From a virus, in the IMG/VR virus record IMGVR_UViG_3300024496_000060, positions 1-37,745 of that record: a stretch of 37,745 nt of DNA; one strand, given 5' to 3'. Every line of letters begins with the position of its first letter. Position 1 is the stretch's first letter. The notes beneath the pieces are model-generated. The model was not told where the DNA came from. It worked only from the letters and a program-made list of their open reading frames with translations, and did not search any database. This document shows, one piece after another, positions 33,112 through 37,745 of the stretch. A program made the translations under genes and the position numbers.

Positions 33112-33167
33112 GGCTTAGCTGCTTAGCGGCTTAGCTGCCTGGCTGCTTAGCTGCTTGGCTGCTTAGG
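33112..33167 (-). repeat. Imperfect 8-base tandem repeats spanning the portal stop codon
   Basis: On the plus strand GCTTAGCT, GCTTGGCT and close variants recur about seven times. The array encodes the last ~10 residues of the portal protein (S-S-Q-A-A-K-Q) and continues through the stop codon into the 53-base intergenic gap before the capsid gene. It also concentrates the CTTAG word that is frequent in this half of the window. Confidence 0.6.
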
Positions 33168-34735
33168 TCGGTGCGGAGGCGGATGGTGGTGTCGTCGTCG
33201 AGGTGGATCTCTTCGGTAGAACGGGCGGGTGCGGTTGGATCGCCTGAGGCCGGTGAGTCGGCTGAGGGGGTGGGGGCAGCGGAACTGAGACCTAGGTCTT
33301 GCTTAAGCTGATTCTCTTTACTAATGGTGCTGATTGTGCTCATGAAGTCGTTGCCGGTGTACTCCATGATCTGTTCGGCGTGGGTTTGGAGCTGGAGGGC
33401 ACGGGCCATTTCCATGGCCTTCATTTCCTTGGCGGGATCGACCCAGCTCCAGGCGCGGGCTTGCCAATGCGGGGCGTTGTAGCGCTCGGGCCGTGTCCAC
33501 ACGTCCGAGAACATGGGCATGGGCAGGTCGCTCAGTGCGGCAGCGGCGAGCCACTCCTCGAACACACGCTGGTGGAGCTGCTGGATGAGTACCGATTGGA
33601 TTACGCGCCAGTGGTCGCGGTCTTCCAAGATGCTCAGGCGCGAGCTGCTGTAGTTGGATTCCGAGAAATCGCGGCTCAGGGTTTCGTAGGAGCAGCCGTA
33701 ACCGGAGGCGAAGCGGCGGGCGAGGGAGCGGACCACGGCCTCGTATTGGTTGTCGTCTGGGCCGAAGGCTGGGGGGATGGCGGTTTCGCCGGGAAGCAGG
33801 AAGTTGTAGGAGCCGGGCTCGGTGTTCCAGAGACGCTTATCGCCTTCGAGGGCTGGGGTGCCGTCAGAGTTGGTGCTGCCGAATGTGTCGGGTTCTGGGG
33901 TTTGGATCCAGCCGAGGCTGTTGGCTTGAACGCGCTTACGGGTCCAGTGGGCCTCTTCGTACTTACCGAGGTTCCAGCTGGTGGTGATGACAGAGCTGAA
34001 CCAGGGGATGCCGCGTGTCTGGCCGATGCGCTCTGGAATGTAGATATGGATAAGGTCGGCAGCATCGACAAAGATGTGCTTAGCGGTGCCGTCTAGGTAG
34101 GTGCTTAGTTCGGCGTCGCCTGGGTGTTTGCGGAGAATGGCGTAGCGGGTGGGCCGGCCCCACTCGTTGAGTTCGACACCCATGCGCCATGAGTGGTTGG
34201 GGCGGTCGCTATAGCCGGTGTAATCGTCGTCGAGTTGGTCGGCTTCGATTAGTTCCAGTGCGAGGGGGACGCGACTACGGCCCATGGCTTGGCGGACCAG
34301 GCGGACGCAGACTTCGCCGGATTCGGGGAGGGCGCCGGTTACGGCGAGTTCGATGCCGTGGAAGCTGAGGCGGCCGGTTACGTCGCAGGAGTCGGCGCGG
34401 CACCAACGGTTCCAGTGGTCAAGCAGCGTAGCGTTGCGGCGCTCGTCCTTCTCGATGCCGTCGAGGCGAAGCACCTGGGGCTGCATTTGGATGCCGCGTG
34501 CGCCGACGACGTTGATCTGGGTGGTGCGCTTGGCTTGACGGGCGTAGGGGTTGTCGCGGACCAGGGCGCGGCTGCGGTTGCGCAGCACCTTGAGGCTGCC
34601 GCGTAGTTCGGCATCGGCACTGGTGTTGGGGGCTGCGAAGTCGGCGCTAAAGCGATTCCACCTGGCCGCGTCAAAGGCGCGTTTGCCGGTGCGGACGGCG
34701 CTGAGTTGGCGACGGAGCCAGGTGCGGAGGCCCAT
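33131..34735 (-). CDS. Portal protein, lambda B-type (534 aa)
   Basis: It forms the dodecameric DNA channel at the head vertex. It shows lambda-portal features: an N-terminal R-N-R-S-R-A-L-V-R-D-N-P-Y-A-R motif near residue 50, an E-L-I-E-A-D-Q-L segment, V-D-A-A-D-L-I-H-I-Y near 235, and a long helical C-terminal region with S-Y-E-T-L-S-R-D-F-S-E-S-N-Y-S-S-S-R. Length is close to lambda gpB (533 aa). The C-terminal 50 residues are Ser/Pro/Ala-rich and probably disordered. Confidence 0.93.
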   Translation of the reverse strand: MGLRTWLRRQLSAVRTGKRAFDAARWNRFSADFAAPNTSADAELRGSLKVLRNRSRALVRDNPYARQAKRTTQINVVGARGIQMQPQVLRLDGIEKDERRNATLLDHWNRWCRADSCDVTGRLSFHGIELAVTGALPESGEVCVRLVRQAMGRSRVPLALELIEADQLDDDYTGYSDRPNHSWRMGVELNEWGRPTRYAILRKHPGDAELSTYLDGTAKHIFVDAADLIHIYIPERIGQTRGIPWFSSVITTSWNLGKYEEAHWTRKRVQANSLGWIQTPEPDTFGSTNSDGTPALEGDKRLWNTEPGSYNFLLPGETAIPPAFGPDDNQYEAVVRSLARRFASGYGCSYETLSRDFSESNYSSSRLSILEDRDHWRVIQSVLIQQLHQRVFEEWLAAAALSDLPMPMFSDVWTRPERYNAPHWQARAWSWVDPAKEMKAMEMARALQLQTHAEQIMEYTGNDFMSTISTISKENQLKQDLGLSSAAPTPSADSPASGDPTAPARSTEEIHLDDDTTIRLRTDLSSQAAKQPGS

Positions 34736-34741
34736 GGTGGA

Positions 34742-34993
34742 TCAGGTGAAGCGGATGTAGAGGGAGCGACCGTCGCCACGGCCGGCGTTAAGACTATTGG
34801 CCATGCGGTCGCGGGCGATCTCGGCCTTGAGTTGATCGCGCCACTGAATCAGCTGTGCCAAGTCGGCACGTTTGACCATACGACCACCTGTAGGCGTACC
34901 GATCCGATATTCTTGCGCTCCCGAGATCAGAGTGCGGATTGCTGTTTCGACCGTTTCTAGGTCGATTAGACGTTGTGCAGCTGGAGTAGGCAT
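34742..34993 (-). CDS. Head-tail joining protein, gpW-like (83 aa)
   Basis: A short alpha-helical protein between terminase and portal, as lambda gpW. The first helix holds L-I-D-L-E-T-V-E-T-A-I and the second half L-A-Q-L-I-Q-W-R-D-Q-L-K-A-E-I. It ends with S-L-Y-I-R-F. gpW binds the portal after packaging and prepares the site for the connector. Start supported by the conserved intergenic element upstream; it ends 6 bases before the portal start. Confidence 0.8.
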   Translation of the reverse strand: MPTPAAQRLIDLETVETAIRTLISGAQEYRIGTPTGGRMVKRADLAQLIQWRDQLKAEIARDRMANSLNAGRGDGRSLYIRFT

Positions 34994-35104
34994 GTGACGG
35001 CTGCGTTTCGTCTAAGTGTAGGTGGTTTGGGTTGTACTGCTTTGCAAATAAGCTGCGTGATTGGTGTGAGGCAATTGCGTGGCTAAACCGAAAAACGCAA
35101 CTAC
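34994..35104 (-). promoter_or_regulatory. Intergenic region with conserved element GCAAAGCAGTACAACCC
   Basis: The 111-base gap between terminase large subunit and gpW holds an element at 35029-35045 that is one base different from the one at 27947-27963. A possible promoter on the minus strand is TTGCCT, 17 bases, TTATTT, just upstream of the element; it is a moderate match to bacterial consensus. The gap is large for this compact region, so separate control of terminase and head genes is plausible. Confidence 0.35.
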
Positions 35105-36982
35105 TTAGCGGCCTAGGACGTTGAAGGCGGCGGCAGAGCGGGGCTGAGGTGTTGGGGCTTCGCCGCTTACGGGGCGGAGTTTGCGCTCCAGCTGATCCCA
35201 GATCGTGCGGCGGTCGTAGAGCTGGTAGAGGCGGTGGAGAGAGGCGTAGGCGTAGACGAACTCGTCTAGTGCTTCGTTGGGGGCGGAACTCTTCTTTACC
35301 CAGACACGCTGGGGGAATCCGTTTTTGTAGCGAAGTACCTGTTTTTCGGCGGTTAGTTCCTCGAAATAGTCGAGGGGAGTCTTGGCGTGGAAGTGAATGT
35401 AGCCGGGGCCGGGTTCGTTGTGCTTTAGGCGTCCAAATAGGAGGGACTTTACGGTGTCCGAGCCGACTGGGTAGACCTGGGCGCCTTTGCGGAGTGTCTG
35501 GCCTTTGTGGTTGAGGTCTACGCGGCTGGGTTTGCCGATCGCGGGCTTGCCCTTGGTGGACATGCCTTTGATGGCGATGACGCCTTGGGCGGCGCGATCA
35601 CGGGCGTAGGCATAGACATCGGCGGTGTGATGGCCACCGGAGTCGATAGCGCAGATGCTTACACGGAGGTCGATGCCGTCTTCGCTGAGGAAGGGGCGTG
35701 CCAGTATCTCATCGAGCTGTTTCCATACGTCAGGTCTGGAGGGGTCGCCGTAGAGCTTGCTGCGGTCGATGAGCCAAGCCTCCTCTTCGCGGCCCCAAGC
35801 CCAGACGCTGAGACTTAGGCGATCGTCCTGACAGTCGCAGCCGATGGTAAGTGCAAGGGCTGCGGCGGGGACGATGAGGTGTTCGTAGGTTTCCTTGGAG
35901 GCGCGGTCCAGTAGAACATTGGCGCCGATCTTGGAGGCGTATTCGTCTTCCCAGACCTCACCTAAGACGGTGTTTACGAAGGTTTTTAGTTGCTCGGCGT
36001 CGTTCTTCGAGTCAAGGAACTCTTCGACTAGGTTGGCCCAGGTGGCGTTAGGCGAATAAGAGTAGGCGGCCCAAATGTGGAAGCTCACATGCTTACCGTT
36101 GCCGGGGACGGTAGAGCGCCATTCGCCGCGTTCCACCATCCAACGTTTCTTAGCGTGTGGGATTAGTTCGTTGCAGGATTCGCATTTGTATGCGGCGGTG
36201 GATGGGTCGCTGTCGGCCCAGGTCATTTGTGCCCAGCGGAGGTACTGCATGTGGGCGCAGTGGGGGCATGGGACGAAGTAACGCCGCTGATCGCCTTGGG
36301 CATAGAGCCGTTCGATGCGGCTGAAGTCCTTGATGGTTGGGGTGGAGCCAGCGACGATCTTGCGGTTCCAGTAATACTCGGTTCGGCGGATGCCGAGCTT
36401 GATCTGGTCGCCCTCAGTGCCTGCCGAGGGTGGGTAGCCATCTGTTTCGTCGAAGAGGACCACGCGCCGACTTACACGACGGAAGCCACGCGGCGAATTT
36501 GCACCAACAAGGCTTAGCGTTCCACCTGGAAAGTGCTTCTGTAGAATCGTATTAGCACCATCTTTGGCCTTAGCATCACTAACCAAGCCGCTTAGGCAGG
36601 GAGTATCGCGGAGCATGGGGGCGATCTCTTCCTTGGAGTAGCCCTGCGCATCTTCGATGGTGGGCTGCACCAGCATGATGGGGCAGGGGTCTTGGTGGAT
36701 GTGATAGGCGATGACGTGGTTGAGGATTTTGCTGTACCCGACGCGAGCTGATTTCATTAGCGAAACCTGTTCGATGTGAGGATCGCTAATGGCATCCATA
36801 ATGCCTTTTTGGTAGGGGAGGGTGCGCCAGCGGCCACCTTCGGCGCTACTTTCTACGCTTAGATAGGCGTAAGAGTCGGCCCACTCGCTTAGGGTGAGTT
36901 TGCGCGGAGGCTTGAAGGCGGACCAGGCAGAACGCTCTAGGCGTTGAAGGCTTGTAAGGGGTGGTGTAAGGGTTGTGGTCAT
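35105..36982 (-). CDS. terL: Terminase large subunit, lambda gpA-type (625 aa)
   Basis: It packages DNA into the prohead. The ATPase half has a Walker-A-like K-S-A-R-V-G-Y-S-K (residues 77-85) and Walker B V-V-L-F-D-E (174-179). A zinc-ribbon-like C-P-H-C ... C-E-S-C pair lies around 238-275. The nuclease half has D-residue motifs around 380 (I-G-C-D-C-Q-D-D-R) and 450 (I-D-S-G-G). Length is close to lambda gpA (641 aa). gpA-type enzymes usually cut at cos sites. The start overlaps the small subunit stop by 4 bases. Confidence 0.95.
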   Translation of the reverse strand: MTTTLTPPLTSLQRLERSAWSAFKPPRKLTLSEWADSYAYLSVESSAEGGRWRTLPYQKGIMDAISDPHIEQVSLMKSARVGYSKILNHVIAYHIHQDPCPIMLVQPTIEDAQGYSKEEIAPMLRDTPCLSGLVSDAKAKDGANTILQKHFPGGTLSLVGANSPRGFRRVSRRVVLFDETDGYPPSAGTEGDQIKLGIRRTEYYWNRKIVAGSTPTIKDFSRIERLYAQGDQRRYFVPCPHCAHMQYLRWAQMTWADSDPSTAAYKCESCNELIPHAKKRWMVERGEWRSTVPGNGKHVSFHIWAAYSYSPNATWANLVEEFLDSKNDAEQLKTFVNTVLGEVWEDEYASKIGANVLLDRASKETYEHLIVPAAALALTIGCDCQDDRLSLSVWAWGREEEAWLIDRSKLYGDPSRPDVWKQLDEILARPFLSEDGIDLRVSICAIDSGGHHTADVYAYARDRAAQGVIAIKGMSTKGKPAIGKPSRVDLNHKGQTLRKGAQVYPVGSDTVKSLLFGRLKHNEPGPGYIHFHAKTPLDYFEELTAEKQVLRYKNGFPQRVWVKKSSAPNEALDEFVYAYASLHRLYQLYDRRTIWDQLERKLRPVSGEAPTPQPRSAAAFNVLGR

Positions 36983-37587
36983 GCGGTTGCGTGATCTGCG
37001 GTGGCGGTTGTTGTGCTCAAGTCTTCCAAGGTCTCTCTTACGATGTCGTCTAAGATACTTATTGCATCGGTATCAAGGTCGGGTATGCGCTGCTTTGCTT
37101 TGGTTGGTATGCCCAAGAGCTTGGTACGGGCTAGGGTAATAATTTCTACCCATTTTGTCTCTATTTCCTCGGCTTTTACTAGGATTTTCTCCTTTTGTTG
37201 GCGTTCCAGCTCAAGAAGTTCGGCTTTTAGGTGCTCAGTTCTGGCACGTGATATGTCGTAGTCAGGGACGATCTCACTTGTTTGGCCCAAGCGAGCGTCC
37301 GTAGAGGCTGGTGAGGAGGACGTGGAGGCGGCGCGACTTAGGCGAGCTTCGACTTCGCCAGGACGTAGAGGGGTGAACTCCTGCGTACCTGCAGGAGGCT
37401 TAGGGCCACGGCCGATGCGTTTTTGCGTGTTGCGCTGCCACTCGTCGCGCATGGTCGAGGAGTTTACGAGTTCACGACCATCTCCTGTACGCACCACTGA
37501 TAGGCGGTTTGTGCGTATTGCTGCGTAGACCGCTTCTCTGGTTACTCCAAGCACCCGAGCGGCTTCTGCTTTTGTGATCAGGGCCAT
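36979..37587 (-). CDS. terS: Terminase small subunit, Nu1-like (202 aa)
   Basis: The N-terminus has a winged helix-turn-helix of the Nu1/excisionase type (K-A-E-A-A-R-V-L-G-V-T-R-E-A-V-Y near residue 6). A low-complexity linker (about 60-105) and a helical region rich in Glu/Lys (about 115-165) follow, expected to bind the large subunit. It recognises the packaging site, which in lambda-like phages lies next to this gene, here to its right. No SD is seen before the ATG. Confidence 0.85.
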   Translation of the reverse strand: MALITKAEAARVLGVTREAVYAAIRTNRLSVVRTGDGRELVNSSTMRDEWQRNTQKRIGRGPKPPAGTQEFTPLRPGEVEARLSRAASTSSSPASTDARLGQTSEIVPDYDISRARTEHLKAELLELERQQKEKILVKAEEIETKWVEIITLARTKLLGIPTKAKQRIPDLDTDAISILDDIVRETLEDLSTTTATADHATA

Positions 37588-37745
37588 GTTTCTGATTGTA
37601 GCGTGACTTGTACCCCACGGACTGTTTTCCGTGGTATCATGGCCGGTTTTTCATTTTGTTAGGGGTAGGGGTAGGTGTGCCCTTGCGCCTAACGAAACAA
37701 CTTATCAACGCTGTGCCTAGGAAAAAATTGCGCTACGAAACCCCT
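37588..37745 (-). promoter_or_regulatory. Upstream region of the terminase operon with hairpin and short G-rich repeats
   Basis: There is no gene in these 158 bases. An inverted repeat CCACGGA / TCCGTGG (37615-37634, 6-base loop) lies 28 bases before terS. A TACAAT hexamer (minus strand, 37595-37600) ends 7 bases before the ATG, which would give a leaderless or near-leaderless transcript; its -35 partner is poor. TAGGGGTAGGGGTAGG occurs at 37660-37675. A packaging site is expected near here by analogy with lambda but no known cos sequence is recognisable. Confidence 0.3.

Noticed and set aside
1-37745. Cyanobacterial HIP1 (GCGATCGC) enrichment as evidence of host
   Set aside because: I find only one full copy by eye (about 5488), near what chance gives for this composition. 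Shorter CGATCG strings are common but not decisive.
1-37745. Two adjacent prophages or an assembly chimera as the simple explanation of two tail sets
   Set aside because: Not excluded, but less favoured: no attachment site, integrase or head gene lies between the sets, and coupled gene overlaps run through the junction. Long-read data would decide.
1-37745. tRNA or rRNA genes
   Set aside because: No cloverleaf-like segment or conserved rRNA stretch was noticed in the few intergenic regions.

Overview
The window is a nearly unbroken run of tailed-phage virion genes, all read on the minus strand (right to left) except one plus-strand HNH endonuclease. The protein set is that of a lambda-like siphovirus: Nu1/A-type terminase, lambda-type portal, HK97-fold capsid, and lambda-type M, L, K, I and J tail-tip proteins. 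There is no contractile sheath. No integrase, repressor, replication, lysis or host gene is visible, so the sequence alone cannot separate prophage from lytic phage. The host is not identified. The DNA is moderately GC-rich, and some fibre domains resemble ones I associate with cyanobacterial phages, but the cyanobacterial HIP1 octamer is not enriched. I treat a cyanobacterial host only as a possibility.

Layout from right to left. 37.6-29.0 kb is the head module: small and large terminase, gpW-like joiner, portal, a 959-residue protein fusing extra N-terminal domains, prohead protease and major capsid protein, a small accessory protein, a probable capsid decoration protein followed by an intrinsic terminator, and a head-tail connector. 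29.0-13.4 kb is tail module 1: a fibre-like protein at the neck, tail terminator, a small protein, tube protein followed by a second terminator, G/GT chaperones with a GGGAAAC -1 slippery site, a very long tape measure (2191 aa), then M, L, K, I and J. 13.4-7.7 kb is a fibre cassette: five or six fibre or baseplate proteins including collagen-like and YadA-like beta-roll repeats. It is interrupted by an AT-rich HNH/AP2 endonuclease that lies between two paralogous small basic genes.

7.7-0 kb is the main surprise. It is a second tail gene set in the same direction and apparently the same transcription unit, with no head genes of its own. It has a second tail terminator, second small protein, second tube, second G/GT pair (slippery site AAAAAAC), a second and much shorter tape measure (625 aa), and a different set of distal tip proteins. 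The proximal proteins of the two sets are visibly homologous but diverged. The tape measures and tips are of different types. If both sets are expressed, one genome would specify a long and a short tail, or a phage plus a headless tail particle.

A compositional boundary near 19 kb (a roughly fivefold change in the density of the word CTTAG/CTAAG by hand count) suggests that the head and tail-1 proximal half has a different history from the tip, fibre and tail-2 half.
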